A stretch of 64,000 nt of DNA from Blastomussa wellsi (taxonomy: Eukaryota; Cnidaria; Anthozoa; Scleractinia; Plerogyridae): assembly GCA_947652115.1 (NCBI GenBank), contig OX393561.1, forward strand, positions 2,414,919 to 2,478,918, written 5' to 3'. The position numbers and the translations under genes are program-made. Shown here piece by piece: positions 22,174-34,770 of this stretch. The first letter of the stretch is position 1. Each line of letters opens with the position of its first letter. The notes below the pieces were generated by a model. It did not search any database. It saw only the letters and a program-made list of their open reading frames with translations, and had not been told where the DNA came from.

Positions 22174-23145
22174 ATGGCCACTATCACTGGAGACCACATT
22201 ATTAACACCAGCTACTTCGAGATCATGGCCCATCTACCTGCATCAAACTGCATTCCATGGCTTGTTGTACTGATCTCTGAATGTCTAGCAATAGTCATCC
22301 TTAATGTTATCACGATTATTGTATTTATGAAGCAGCGCCAGCTACAGCGCCGGAGTACATACTTACTCATCCACCTGGCTATAGCCGACCTGTTAGTTGG
22401 AGCGGTCTCAGGACCTCTGAACCTAGCAGAGACAATGGAAAGTCCGTGCGGCCTGTGGAGTTACCCGCTTGATGTACTATCAATACCTCTATTCAACAAT
22501 CCAGTTGTATTGTTATTTTATTTAGTTTCCATTGTGAATCTCGCAGTTATCTCTTTGGAGCGGTTGCATGCTACGTTTTTCCCATTCAAGCATCGTCTCA
22601 TAAAGAAATGGGTTTATGGTGTAATAATTGGTGTCATGTGGCTTTTCTCGATATTGGTTGAATCCGTCCCATTTATACTACACGAATCGATGAAAGACAC
22701 TGATATAAAGTTGGTGTCACTCTATTATACCATTCGTTCTTCGTTATGCTTATTAGTTCTGGTTGTAATTTGTACTTCTTATATTCTTGTATATATCAAG
22801 GTTCGATTTGGACCTCAACTCCAGCATCACGGTGCAGCTAACAGAGAAAAGCAACTTACAGTGACCTTGCTTGTTGTCACACTTGTTTCGTTAATAACCT
22901 GGTTGCCGAGTGTGGCCTTATACATTCTTGCGTACAGTGAAAGCTTCTTGGAAGTTTCCCTGCAATCGAGTCTTTACCTTTCATTTTCTTTCAGTTTGTT
23001 GACTTTGGCTAACTCTTTAGTTAATCCTATTATGTATGCCATACGGATGGCAGAATTCAGGGCAATCGTTGCTCGACTCTTCCGAAAACCTTCAGGGAAT
23101 AGAGAAGATCGACGTGTTATTCCGTTGAACATAAGAAATCTGTAA
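22174..23145 (+). CDS. Diverged class A GPCR between units A and B
   Basis: A 323-residue seven-transmembrane receptor. I chose ATG 22174 (MATITGDHI) because the open frame upstream (from 22096) has no ATG and lies beyond a likely splice acceptor near 22111. It is clearly related to the clustered receptors: NCIPWLVV at the start of TM1, HLAIAD in TM2, SLERLHATFFPFKHR at the end of TM3, WLP in TM6, and NSLVNPIMYAIRM in TM7 with a longer basic C-terminus (KPSGNREDRR). Its N-terminus carries an extra 30 or so residues with a potential N-glycosylation site (NTS). ECL1 contains CGLW, likely the TM3 disulphide cysteine. The ligand is unknown. Its flanks are not shared with the duplicated units, so it is an older paralogue. 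Confidence 0.92.
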   Translation: MATITGDHIINTSYFEIMAHLPASNCIPWLVVLISECLAIVILNVITIIVFMKQRQLQRRSTYLLIHLAIADLLVGAVSGPLNLAETMESPCGLWSYPLDVLSIPLFNNPVVLLFYLVSIVNLAVISLERLHATFFPFKHRLIKKWVYGVIIGVMWLFSILVESVPFILHESMKDTDIKLVSLYYTIRSSLCLLVLVVICTSYILVYIKVRFGPQLQHHGAANREKQLTVTLLVVTLVSLITWLPSVALYILAYSESFLEVSLQSSLYLSFSFSLLTLANSLVNPIMYAIRMAEFRAIVARLFRKPSGNREDRRVIPLNIRNL

Positions 23146-23154
23146 CTACATAAG

Positions 23155-23530
23155 TAGGTCGGGGGGTCACTTGATCCCTGTTTGGTAATAGGGGTGCCGC
23201 TAGAGGTCTGAAACCCCGACTCTGTTTAGGACCAAAATAACGTCAAACAAATACCCTGTTTAGGACTAAGGAAATCGTTTTTATACTACATAATGCTAAT
23301 ATCTAGTCCTGAAATGATGTAATGTTGACTGATAACCGGCTAAATTAATACTGATGAACGTTTCTGATTTCGGATATGCTTAAAAGTCTTGAAGACATAC
23401 CCTGTCTAATATCCATACCCCGTTAGGACAGATTGTTTGAATTATATACCCTGTTCAGGACTGAGGGGTCAAAAACCATACCCTGTCCAGCGGTACGTCC
23501 CATGGCCCATATTAGGGAGTACCCCCGGGA
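23155..23530. repeat. Probable short interspersed repeat with ACCCTGTTTAGGAC motifs
   Basis: Several variants of accctgtttaggac occur (near 23220, 23257, 23400, 23450, 23480), and the block is bounded by G-rich gtcggggggtcac and the roughly inverted gggagtacccccggg. No coding potential. The rest of 23531-24175 is AT-rich with a short tagttagttatagtt duplication (23637-23672) and no supported gene. Confidence 0.45.
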
Positions 23531-24364
23531 AGTAAGTATTTAAGTAGTTAACTTGGTTACAATCAAAATTGCAAATACCTGCAGGATTTTGCTTCAATTT
23601 CAACCCGTTAGTACAAAATGTAAGATTTTGAATAAGTTTAGTTAGTTATAGTTTAGTTAGTTATAGTTTATTCATAATTGGACTAATTCATCTCAAAACT
23701 TTTCCACCTCCGTACTATGTGTCCGAAACACTCTTGGCCACAGCTTGCAGTTCTCTGTGACAAGTCGCTCCGACATGACACTGAATGACATTCACACAAT
23801 TACAAGTATTATAATATACATACTTTACATGACCAGATCTGAATTTTTGCACTTATATTGGTGCGAATCTTCATATACATTAGTAAACTTGCACAATAAT
23901 AATAGTGATTAAATACAAGCATTGAACCCATAAAAAACAATAAAAGAATCAAATTGCCTGTTGTCTGCGTCTCCTTCAAAGTTTTGTTCAAGAGCATTCT
24001 TTATTTTTTTTAGCATGAGGTGTTCGTCAGGCTCGGCATCATAGTCAGTCAGTGTTGTTAAATCAGTATTCACATTTTTTTCGTTAACGCAAATTGTGTA
24101 AACTGTAACGAAAATTGCGTTTCGAGGTACGAGATTGATCTTTATTCTGACACCAGTTTGAATGAAATTAAAAGGACTAATGTTTAGTTCATCCCCGCTT
24201 CAGGTGATTGTTTGCTGTTAAATTAGCGCTCAATGGCCCCGGGTTACCTTTTTTGAACTTTTTCAAATCTCTTAGTAATTACACAAAAAAAATTCATAGA
24301 TGTACAAAACAAATTAAAAGTGAGAGATGATCTTCGCAGTGAATTTCCAATTCAAGCAATTGCG

Positions 24365-24599
24365 ATAAAGAAGCCTGAAAAAATTCAGTGAGCCCATGAC
24401 CTCCGCGATACCGCTGCGATACTCTACAAACTGAGCTATGAAGCCACACATTGTGAGCGAGTTCAATTCATTGAGTTCATGTTTCCCCGTGAGGAATGAA
24501 GTTATGTGTAATATATGAAATAATTCATATGTGAACTGCGGATGAAGATGAAAGTGGGAGATGATCTTGAAGCCATGAATTTTTTTCAGGCTTCTTTAT
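24365..24599 (-). mobile_element. tRNA-like, SINE-type repeat flanked by inverted repeats, copy 1
   Basis: On the minus strand 24450-24386 reads as a tRNA-like head with a good A box (TAGCTCAGTTTGTAGAG) and a decayed B box (GGGCTCACTGA). It is bracketed by a near-perfect inverted pair, ataaagaagcctgaaaaaat (24365) and its counterpart ending at 24599. Probably an old tRNA-derived short element rather than a working tRNA. Confidence 0.55.
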
Positions 24600-24857
24600 T
24601 CCACGTTCTTAAATTGTAAATTTACTCGTTTATTTTTTGAAAATTACTTTTTATTGATGTTTAGTCTTTGGACCACCAAGTTAGAGATGCTGAGAGCAAC
24701 ACTCAGAAAAGTTGATAAAAGTACTAGAAACTTTCCCTTTCATGGCTGATATTTTCACGGTTAACATTTTTTTTACGTCTAACGGTCAAAATTGCTCAAG
24801 TTTTACGCCTAACATATATTTAAGCAATAGAGGACTTCTGCCGTGTTTACATAGCCT

Positions 24858-24970
24858 TGTCTAAACACGAGCGGGTTTGGGAGAATTCGAGACAGTTATG
24901 CAAACCTGAGACGCAGTCGAGGGTTTGTATAACTTTCGAGAAATCTCCCAAACCCCCGAGCGTTTAGATG
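24858..24970. repeat. Foldback element, copy 1
   Basis: gtctaaacacgagcgggttt and its near-perfect inverse aaacccccgagcgtttagat enclose a short loop. Copy 2 is at 37012-37125. Confidence 0.65.
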
Positions 24971-25751
24971 AGGCTACGGAAACAAGCAAAAAGTCATCTA
25001 TTGCTTTTATAAAGCATTTTTTAAAAATAAGCACTAAACTAAAACGCCACAACCGTGTTTACATACTCTCATCTCTATACTCTAAACACACCTATCAACC
25101 AATGAGAGCGCGCGTAGTATATTTCTTAATTTGAACATTTGTCTTCTATCGGATGTGTCAGTTATAAGGATTTTAATAGCGAGCGAACATTTATACGGAA
25201 AAAAACTTTGAAGGCCCCCTGCCATTCACAAACATCATTGTGGGCCAAGTTTGCTAAAGCATCTAGATGCAAATAATTCAAAGGACGTTACCAAAGTCGT
25301 TGTTATTATCTTTTAATTTATTATTATTATTATCATTATCTTTTTTTTAATGTTTCATTTCTGGACTAAATTACAATGAGTTTTGTTAGAAACGTGTGGT
25401 CATATTGTCTTGATCCCAGACAGGTGGAAAATGGAGATGAGATAACATAATAATTACTTAGCAGCACTACGTTTTAAATTGCAATACCGCTTCCATTAAA
25501 TTCGTTTATCTTATCAGTATTATATTTCCGTCTGCATAGCACCTGTTATTATAGCTGTTCTCCTTTGCTATAATAAGAGAGACTACTGAGCAGGAATTAA
25601 GTTTCTCATTTATAAGGAAGGTTAAAGACTTTCTGAACTTTTTGTCTGGTCGTTTTCACTTCAGGTCTATATTCTCTGTTTTCCCGCTTAGTCCGCTATT
25701 GTAATATCTCCTGATGAAAGTAGCCATAACTTCCTTTGAAAAGAATACGTA

Positions 25752-25907
25752 GAATAGCAGCGATGACGACCGGAAGTTGCAGATGTTAAAGAATAGCAGC
25801 GATGACGACCGGAAGTTGCAGATGTTAAAGAATAGCAGCGATGACGACCGGAAGTTGCAGATGTTAAAGAATAGCAGCGATGACGACCGGAAGTTGCAGA
25901 TGTTGAA
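25752..25907. repeat. 39-bp tandem repeat, four copies
   Basis: Four head-to-tail copies of a 39-bp unit (starts 25752, 25791, 25830, 25869) beginning gaatagcagcgatgacgacc. The homologous site near 37901 has one copy, so the array expanded after the block duplicated. Because 39 is a multiple of three it keeps a spurious minus-strand frame open. Confidence 0.92.
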
Positions 25908-28900
25908 GCGCCAATTTGTCTTATTAAGTTATGTAAAAGTTTTGAAATAAACCTCCCCATTGGGGCTTTTCAGGAACAATAAATTAAGAATACCAAAATC
26001 ATCAATAGAGGCTAATTAAAAAACTAAAAAACCTAATTGCGAAAATGTATTAATAAAAACTGCCGATAAATAATTTATAGTTTATTTATGTCTAGACGTT
26101 TGGTAAGGTGACCGATTTCGGTTACCATAAACTCTAAAATTTTAAGTTTGAAACTGAATTTGTTGTTATCGTGGCCTTAGGCTATCGAAAAGTGATCTTT
26201 GGAAAAACATTCTGTACGAAAACGAGAAGCCAACGGGACCAAAATGAAAGCTTGTAAGCAACGGTATTAATGAAGAAGATAAAAGACATGGCAAGCTGAG
26301 CACCAACTGCTAAAAAGGAAATAGGAAAATGTGGCCAAGCTATATGGGGTCCCCCCTCTTTTATTACAAATTCAAATTCCTTTAAGACTGGAACAACAAA
26401 TAGGCAAAGTTTGACTCGAAAATCTACTGTCCGTTCTATTTCATGCTATGACCTTAATAAATTTATTGGTCATAAAAAGTTCGCAAGCCCACGAAAAATC
26501 GTGACGTTAGCGGAAAATCGGTCAAAAGCGATTGTTTTGGATTTGGTATCTCTAGAATTCGTAGAAAACTATTCTGAAAATTTTTTTCGATAACGTCAGT
26601 TTTCACCCCAAAACCAAGCTTTAAATTTCCCGCCTTGGCCACGCCCAATAAAGTTGACCGCGTGATCGAAGATTAATGATGAATGACGTCACTTCAGGCA
26701 ATTCCTTTCTTTGAGTCTGCAGAATTTGAACACCTCACAACAACACATCTATCAGACAAATTATTCGGATGAAATCCGTAACAATTAATCATATTTCTGA
26801 ATTAACAGTGAAATGAACTGACAGGAAGATTTGACGATTCCTGACTTGACGTCACGACCCGTTCTAGAACCAGGACTCTGTTTTAGAAGCAACTCGCGGT
26901 CATATTCATTGGGCGTGGCCGATGCGGGGACTTTAAAGCTCTATTTTCTGGCAAAAAAGTTGCGGAATCCAAAAAACTAAATTGGAATACTTGCTTATGC
27001 AATGTAAAGATACCAAAAGCATAAAAACCCTGAAGGCCATATAGACACTTAAACGAAAAATCGTTGGAAGAAAATCGCAAATTTTGAAATTAAATTTTGT
27101 AAAATCCGCAAGCCGGCACAAGCTGGTGGAATGAACATTACAACGAAATGCCAAAAAATGGGAAATTTTGCAAAGACTTAACGAAAAATAAAAACATTTA
27201 TAACTGAAACTAAAAATTTGTAGCTGCGTTCAATCCTGGAGATAAGTGAAGGTGTAACCAAGTTGGAAATTTCGCTGTTTTTAGAATGTTAGAAACGTGA
27301 AGTTTGTTTCTTGACAGGTGAAAATGGAGATGAGACAATGAAACAATAAATAAATAAATAAATAAATATTTAATACCGGAACTTTTCGCAATATTGTTCA
27401 CCTTAAATTCTTCTATTGTGGTCGTTATCCTTTCTAACTGCGACTTCTTACCAAGAACTGAGCTTCCTATTGGCAAGGTGGGTTGGGGGCTTTTAAAACG
27501 TTATTTTTTTCTGATACGTTTTATTGTATGTAGTATTATCTCTGTTGAAAAGAATGTTTTCCGGTTATCCAAACCTTTTCGTTATTGTGTGATGCTACGA
27601 TAACAGTTCTTTGAAAGCATCATGTTGTAATGCCGAGTAAGTAAATCTTTCAATACCGAGCAAGTCACTTCTGCGAAGAAGTTGGCATTACGACTTAAAA
27701 TACTCTAGTACTTAGGAGAAGTAGGCTGTGAACAGGCTCTCTGGCGAGGATGGGGCGAAGAGGAAGCGGGAAGAAAGGTGGCGGAACAGTGAAGGCTAAA
27801 GGAGGAGGCAATTTGGGGAGTTTCAATGAGGAAGTACAAGCGACGAACGTTGGCGAAGTTCATTCTTAAATTGACAAAAAGGCGAGAATTAGGCGTAGAG
27901 TAAATTCTAATAAACTGTTTTGTTTTAATACGAAAGAATAATTATTTAACACCGCAGTAGTTTTTATTCTTTTAGCTTGTATTAACTAGCTTCTATTTCG
28001 TATTTTTAAAATAGACTTAACAAGTCAATTTCTTTTTCTTTGTTTCTAACTTTCTCACAACATTGGCCAAGAACTTTTGAGTTTTTTACGTTTTCGGAAT
28101 AATAATATTTAATACAACAGTATTTTTCGTGCCTGCTAGCGTCTTTTTTGTTCATTGGCTATCAAGTCGTTTTTCTATATATTTTTATTTCTACCTTTCT
28201 CATAAGGTTGGTTGAGGACATTTTTAAATTTATTCATTTTTGGAATTTTAATCGAATATTTTGGCCACAGGTACATCCTCATCCGTTGAAAACAAAATAA
28301 TGTCGAATGCAGGAAAAACAAAACATTAACTAAAGTGACTTCTACGAATTTAGCTGAATACATTTAAAATGTTATAGTTATCTGTGATAGGCATCTGGAG
28401 ACAAAAATAGTGTCTTCGAAGGAACAGAATTTGGGTTTGCCGTATACTACCTCAAAACAATGTAATCTTCTTTTAAAATTCAAATTGACATTGCACGAAA
28501 TGGCAGAAGAAAGAAAATAATTTGAGTCTCTTTTGGTCCTTGGGCAAGACATATATATTTGTAGCCTCTTTTCGAAAATAGATGAACAGCTGCAACAGGT
28601 TTTGCAAGTCCTCTGAAACTGAAATTTTCCTTTCTCGATATACCATTTTTAAGATGTATAGGTCTTCACTGGCGTGAATTCATCAGAATTGCAGAGGACG
28701 TCGAAGAAATGCTCAAAGAATTATAACGTTCGTTCAGAGCTACATATAGTACTTCTCATTAAATATTTTGTTTAGCGACGTCCTCGTTGAAGTTGCCATC
28801 GTGGTTTCCAAGCTGTCGAAACCGAGAGAATATTGAATATAGCACGATTAACTGTGCCAATGAATTTCAGCTCGATATATTGAATTCTTTTTGTCTTACG

Positions 28901-29448
28901 CGGGTTTAAACACTCAAAATTTTACAAAGAATGTATGAGCCCATTAGCGCGTTTGCCACCCAGAAATTGGAGTTTTTGAAAGACAATTTCTCCTTGAATA
29001 TTACACGCAAAGAGCTAAAAATTTCCCCATATACTAAATTTCACTAGCTCTTTAACTGTTTGGAGTCCATTTAAATCTAACATGTTGCCTTCTGTACGCC
29101 AAGCCGTATGCTAATGAGAAAAAAGTAAACAATGACGTCAGCATTAATCCCCCTATACGTCACGATAATAAATACAAAATGGTGAGGTCTTAGTAAGAAA
29201 GCGATTTCGGTTAGGCGATTTTCAAGATTGCGTTATTTGACCTCGACTACAAAAATCCTTTAATTTTTTGTGTTAATTCAGGGCAATTGATATTAAAACC
29301 ACCAGGATTACAAAATTAAAATATTAAAGGAAAAGCTAAATGAATCCTGGTAGATTTAGTCAGATGACAATATCGTACAAATATGCTAATCAATGGACTA
29401 AACAAGCGGCTTAAGATAGCTCGATCCGATTTTTGAGATTCGATAGCT

Positions 29449-29990
29449 GGTTGGTTGGTTGATTGGCTGGCTGGTTAACTGGTTGTTTGATTGGTTGGCT
29501 GGATGTTGGTTGGTTGGTTGTTTGTTTGGCTGGTTGATTAGATGGTTGGATGGCTGGTTGGTTGGTTGGTTATTTAGCTGATTCCCTGGCGGTTGGTTGG
29601 TTTGCTGGTTGGCCAGTTGGTTGATTGGTTGCTTTTTATTTGCTTGCTTGATTAGTTGGTTGGTTGGATGGCCGGTTCGTTGGTTGGGTGGCAGTTTTGT
29701 TAGTTGGTTTATTGGTTGGTTGATGGGAAAGGTAAAGGACGCACTAGTCTGCAGTGTCAGACGACATCCCGCCCTGATCCCCTGAGTGGCAGAAAGACGT
29801 CTGACACGTCTGACATCAAACTAAGGATGGACCATTTTATTTTTGAAGGGACATTAAATGCAAGTAATTTTAGGATAGCAGAAGACTAATTCTTTTCTTT
29901 TCCTGTATTCCTGTTGATTGGTTGGTTGGTTGATTGTGGATTGGTTAATTAGTTGGCTGGCTGATATGTTGGTTGATTGGTTGGCGAGTA
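29449..29990. repeat. TTGG-rich simple repeat tract (unit B copy)
   Basis: Same tract as 1181-1973, but shorter by about 200 bp because the internal duplicated block is absent. Confidence 0.88.
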
Positions 29991-30702
29991 TTGACAGAAA
30001 TTTTCTAATGCAATTTCTAGAAGTAAAGTTGCTGTTGTTTCCATAAAACGAAAAACAATATAAAATCCTCCAAGTGCTGTTCTTTATAAGGACTTCCAAG
30101 TACTGTTCTCAAACCGACAAGAAACTTGTTCTCCAGGCGTTTTCGTTATAACCATTTTTCGACTTTCAATAATACGAGAACTCTGAAGTTTAGAACTCAG
30201 CTAACGATTACGTTTTATGCTGCCGGCAATCATAATTAACACAACACTCAATGAACTTCAAAGAACAGAAAAAGATTAAATAGATCGAAATTATACCAGC
30301 CGCAACCGATCACGTGACTTCTTGGCCCGGCTGAAGTAAATGTTGGAGGAATGATGGTAGCAGAAACTTAAAGCGTTTATTGAGTACCAAGGGGATGAGT
30401 TCGATCACATATTGAAAAGTGAAGTAAATGATTATTACAACAATTCTTAATTTTATTTTCAAATGTTCTGTTTTAGAAAGTTCAAGTGAAGATTATACGA
30501 ACATCAAATAACATTCTACGGAAAAGAGGCGGTCTTTGCCAGGTCAGCAAGTGGAAATCACTGTGAAAATTTAAACAGTATAATTGCCTTGGTATTGAGT
30601 TTAGGTCATCTTATTACATTTTTGTTTTTTGCAGTAAAGTTCCTTCTTTCGAACAGTTGAATTCATTGCACGATGATTTTTATTTCTGATATTATTCCAT
30701 TA

Positions 30703-30899
30703 TTACAGCGCGACGCGGCTAAGTGTGGCCACCCAACAAACTTTTTTGACAAGTTAGCCAATCAGAGAGCGCGAATTTGTTTGAGTTGTCCCACCTCAGG
30801 TTTCGTGACAAATGCTTTGAACATTGCAAGAGGCGGGACAGCTCAAACAAATTCCCGTTCTCTGATTGGGTGGCCACACTTAGGCGCGTCGCGCTGTAA
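30703..30899. mobile_element. Short TIR (MITE-like) element, unit B
   Basis: Starts TTACAGCGCGACGCG and ends GCGCTGTAA, with long inverted arms. It has a slightly longer centre than the unit A copy (contains ttcgtgacaaatgctttgaa). Confidence 0.75.
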
Positions 30900-31253
30900 T
30901 ATTATGATCTTCGTTCTTTTCGAAATCAATATGTTATTCAATTCGAAGTCAATTAAAACACTTAAATGAATAGTTGTTTACTCAGTTCTTTGTGCGCGAC
31001 AAAATATATTTAAACAATAGAGCTTCTCTGTCGAGGAGCTATCGGCTAATAGTTTCCCGCGGGAATTTGTTGATCTTAAAACAAATATTATGTTTTAAGA
31101 CCGTCAAATGTCCAAGGGGAAACTATTAAATCGATAGTTGGAAGACAAAAACACTCTATTGTCTTTATTGTTCACCAGTAAAATTTTTTTTCCTCGCGCG
31201 AACTCAAAAACCAGTATCTCGAATTATTTACTACCGTTAACCCACTAAATTTA

Positions 31254-31437
31254 AATATAATTAGGTTTTATCAACTGGGTTGATAATGTGAATTGGCCAC
31301 CGTAAAGAGATTCAAGAGCTGACGGTTCAAGCGTTAGCTCTTCGTCGGAGCTCCGACGAAGGGAAACGTCAGCTCTTGAATCCCTTTACGGTGGCCAATT
31401 CACATTATCAACCCAGTTGATAAAACCTAATTATATT
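31254..31437. repeat. Foldback hairpin, unit B (empty retrotransposon site)
   Basis: AATATAATTAGG to CCTAATTATATT, nearly fully self-complementary, with the centre cttcgtcggagctccgacga. This is the uninterrupted state of the retrotransposon target. Confidence 0.85.
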
Positions 31438-31976
31438 GTTATACTTCCTACGGACGCAGCACCGCAGTTTCTTTAGAAACTTACCCCCTCTATCCACTAA
31501 ATTTAAAATTTGTTTGCCTTTAAGGCGGCTTGTTTCCAAAGAAATACCACGGACGAGTACTATCCATCTAGATATTTTCCTCGAACGGGCGGTTTGGGTT
31601 GTTCTTGTTATTGTTTCTCCGCTGATGAACACTATCGAGTCACGTGATCAATCAGAATCAGAAGAAAATCAGAATTGGAGAAAATTTAGCGGTGAACAAT
31701 AATTTAAAATATGTTTTACTTCTAACCGCTGACTAATGCATTATATGTTTTCAATTCAGAGTTTAAAGATAAGTATTGTATTAATTTTCTGGGTTTAAAA
31801 ATCGATCAGTTCGTGCGTCTACACACACTAAGCCACTGAGATTTGTAAACCTGTTAACTGCATTATTTCTTGTACATGAAACCAGCAAAAACCTCTAACC
31901 GACATTATTCATTTATCTCAACAGACAGAAGAGCAATTACTTACAAACTCAAACGAAAGTAGCCTGAGCTTCTGAG

Positions 31977-32852
31977 ATGTTTTCGTTACCGGAGTGTATT
32001 CCCTGGCTTGTAGTGGGATTGGCTGAATCTGTTGCTATAGTTACACTTAACGTTATAACACTAATTGTTTTTATAAAAAACCGCAATCTCCGCAAGCGTA
32101 GTATGTACTTGGTTATAAATTTGGCAGTTGCAGATATGCTGTCGGGAGTATTTACTACGACTTCTTCCATCTATGGTTTAGGAATATGGTGTAATTTATG
32201 GGAGGAACAAATATATCAAAACTCGGCGACTTTAATTGCTATCCTTTTTATACTGATTCATTTGTTTCCTCTTTCCTCTGTCGCAAATATCGCTACAATT
32301 TCTGTGGAACGGCTTCACGCGACGTTTTGGCCTTTCAAACATCGCGTTCTTGGAAAATGGTTTTACGGGTTATTAATTTCCATTGTTTGGATTTCAGCTT
32401 TCTTGGTAGCATTCGCTTCATATTATAGCTATGATGATTATTATTATTATTATTGGCAGCTCTTTATTTCATTCTGTTCAATTTGTCTATTTATTATTTG
32501 TGTTTCTTACGCGTGCATTGTTATTAAAGTCCGTTGTGGAGCGCAGCCTCAACACCATGGTGCAGCCATTAGAGAAGGAAAACTAACCATGACATTGTTG
32601 ATCGTCACTGTCGTATCTCTACTGTTGTACTTGCCATATACAATCTATTCTTCTATGATTATCAATGGAGTCAAAATTTCAATGTCTGTTTCAGTTAGTT
32701 TCCATTTAGCAAGAGCAATGATAATTTTATTTTTCGCAAACTCTCTTGTAAACCCTATATTATACGTTTCCCGCATGCCAGAATACAGATCAGCTGTACT
32801 TGCATTATTTCGCAGACGACGTCAGCAAGGGTTTCTTCCTCGTGACATTTAA
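31977..32852 (+). CDS. Rhodopsin-family (class A) GPCR, unit B
   Basis: Intact 291-residue paralogue of the receptor at 17428, with the same start (MFSLPECIPW), NLAVAD, SVERLHATFWP, LLYLPY and NSLVNPILY motifs and the same C-terminus. Changes cluster outside the membrane: TM2-TM3 loop FTTTSSIYGLG; start of TM3 region SATLIAILFILIH with an added residue; loop after TM4 YDDYYYYYWQ with extra tyrosines from a TAT repeat. The intracellular third loop has AIREGK where the others have S-R-E-R-K, losing one basic residue. Ligand unknown. Confidence 0.93.
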   Translation: MFSLPECIPWLVVGLAESVAIVTLNVITLIVFIKNRNLRKRSMYLVINLAVADMLSGVFTTTSSIYGLGIWCNLWEEQIYQNSATLIAILFILIHLFPLSSVANIATISVERLHATFWPFKHRVLGKWFYGLLISIVWISAFLVAFASYYSYDDYYYYYWQLFISFCSICLFIICVSYACIVIKVRCGAQPQHHGAAIREGKLTMTLLIVTVVSLLLYLPYTIYSSMIINGVKISMSVSVSFHLARAMIILFFANSLVNPILYVSRMPEYRSAVLALFRRRRQQGFLPRDI

Positions 32853-33241
32853 GACAATAACCTGAAGCAATGCAAGGATGACAACTGAAATTTAAATCAA
32901 CACGACCTGGACGAAAGAAAAATTTATCTTGTAAAAGGGCTTAAATTTAAAAAGAATTAAACAGGACGCGTCACTCTAAACGCCAAAGTAGATAGCACGG
33001 GCAAGCGTGTTTATTGTTTACACGTTGAATATCAGAGCAGGTCGCTAAATTTCACGCTATATTCATTAAATTTAATTAAAGATTTGTTTTGTATAATTAC
33101 TGTTTCATATTAACCTTTACTGCGAATACAATGTTGCGGAAAAATCTTTGATGTATAGTCATTAAAACAAGTATAGGATGCTTAAACGCATACTCTTCAT
33201 AATAATTCATTTTGCATTATGTAAATCGTTATGAATAATAT

Positions 33242-33247
33242 AATAAA
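33242..33247 (+). terminator. Polyadenylation signal AATAAA downstream of unit B GPCR
   Basis: Conserved position about 390 bp after the stop codon. Confidence 0.5.
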
Positions 33248-34562
33248 TAAAAAATTCTAATGCTACAATTGTTTGTGTCAGTCTGTGTGAAATTGTTTGA
33301 ATAATATTGTTCTGTATCTGTTATGGTTCACGCTGGCGCTATCTTCCTGTATGCATGATCGTAAAGTGTTTATTAAAGAATGTTTCTATCCCCTTGCATG
33401 AATCCACGCGGATACTGATTTGAATAAGGAAAAACAAATACTAAAGCTCTTTCCTTCACAGTGTTTTTGTCATCCAAAATATTAAAATTTCCGATCCCAT
33501 CCCAAAACCACGAGAAGGGGGCCTCGAGCAGGTTGAACCGTGACAAAGTGAAAAGGGGATTTGCATAGGAAAACAAGAAGCTCTATAGCTTTGGCGGGCG
33601 CTTTTTTATACCGCTTTGAATTTAGAGATGCGTGTTTTTTTTTTCTTGTCAGTAACTGTGCTCACATCGTGGGTGGCTCCACCTGAAATGTTCTGCAATT
33701 GGTATAGGATTTAATGGAGCCGAAATCAATTGTGGAATTGTAAGCATTTTAGGCATCCTACTGATGAACGGTTACGGCAATTCGATATTTATTACAGGAG
33801 CCAACATTGAGATTGTGGTCTGTCGCCTTTGAATTATATTTAATAATTGGACTACGACCCTGAGTTTTCTAGGAAATACAAGGGCGAGGCTAGCTTTTGA
33901 AATGTCATCCTTCTGTAATCCTTTTGAAAAAATGAAATGTAATCCTTTTGAAATGTAATCCCTGGACACCCCGTGGCTAAGCCCCTTGTACAATATACAA
34001 ATTTACAGCATTTCAATATCTTACCAGCCACACCCACGAGCGCCAGGGAGCCTCTAGGGGGGTCCAGGAAAAATTTTTAAGATATGTACCTCTCACATGC
34101 CATTTCTTGCGATTGGAGATCATAGTCAATGGAAAATAAACTAAATAGACTTTGCAAAAACCGTGGACGAAGATCCTGCTTGATTAAACGTTGGATCTCG
34201 CATGAGATCTAATCAGCCAAACTTGAAATATCAATGAACGATGATAAGTCAAAGACTGCTGCAAGGCTGAAACAACGTGATATATTTTAAACAATATTTC
34301 GGCTGGCCAGACCAGTCTTCTACATGTATAGGTGTTATTAAATTTTGAACATGAAGAAATCGAGCGCCACAAGAGCATGCCACGATGACAAATGAACGTG
34401 AACCTTGCACAAGTTCGAGGCAATCCAGTGCATTACTGCGCCAAAAATTACTGCAGGCTCTTGGATGCCCAACAGGTGAAAGAAACATGTAAAGAAGGCT
34501 AAAAAAAACACATAAAAACGGCAAAGAATCTTGCTAATAAGATTGGCTAAACAAGTTGAGCA

Positions 34563-34770
34563 AGTTGAGACGTGAAAAAGTGAAAAGCGGATTGCATAGG
34601 AAAACAAGAAGATCTATAGCTATGGCGGGCGCTAATTCAAAGGCACTTCTTTATACCGCTTTGAATTTAGAGATGCTTGTTTTCTATTTTTAAACAATTA
34701 GACTACGAGCCCGGGTTTTCTAGGAAAAACAAGGGCAAGGGTGGCTTTTGAAATGTAATCCTTTAGAGAC
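34563..34770. repeat. Diverged internal duplicate of the GPCR 3' flank, unit B
   Basis: Resembles 33537-33900 (gtgaaaagcggattgcatag against gtgaaaaggggatttgcata; then ataccgctttgaatttagag and a taggaaaaacaagggcaagg match). Units B and C therefore carry an older tandem copy of this flank; the unit C copy starts near 47330. Confidence 0.6.

Larger units (their letters stand above)
24176..28264. repeat. Inter-unit block, copy 1
   Basis: Homologous in direct orientation to 36313-39860. No gene is supported. Contents: a tRNA-like repeat (24365-24599), a foldback (24858-24970), a 39-bp tandem repeat (25752-25907), AT-rich spacers and short (ATTT)n near 27345-27368. Copy 1 has about 300 bp (26500-26900) with no counterpart in copy 2. 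Confidence 0.8.

Noticed and set aside
25752..25907. CRISPR-like array
   Set aside because: The 39-bp units are head-to-tail without unique spacers, and the genome is eukaryotic.
30673..30969. 98-codon frame over the TIR element of unit B
   Set aside because: Translation of the inverted-repeat element; broken in unit A.
34184..34607. Minus-strand frames of 79-91 codons in units B and C
   Set aside because: Several overlapping frames on the same strand, none with a recognisable domain; the units are too similar for conservation to be informative.
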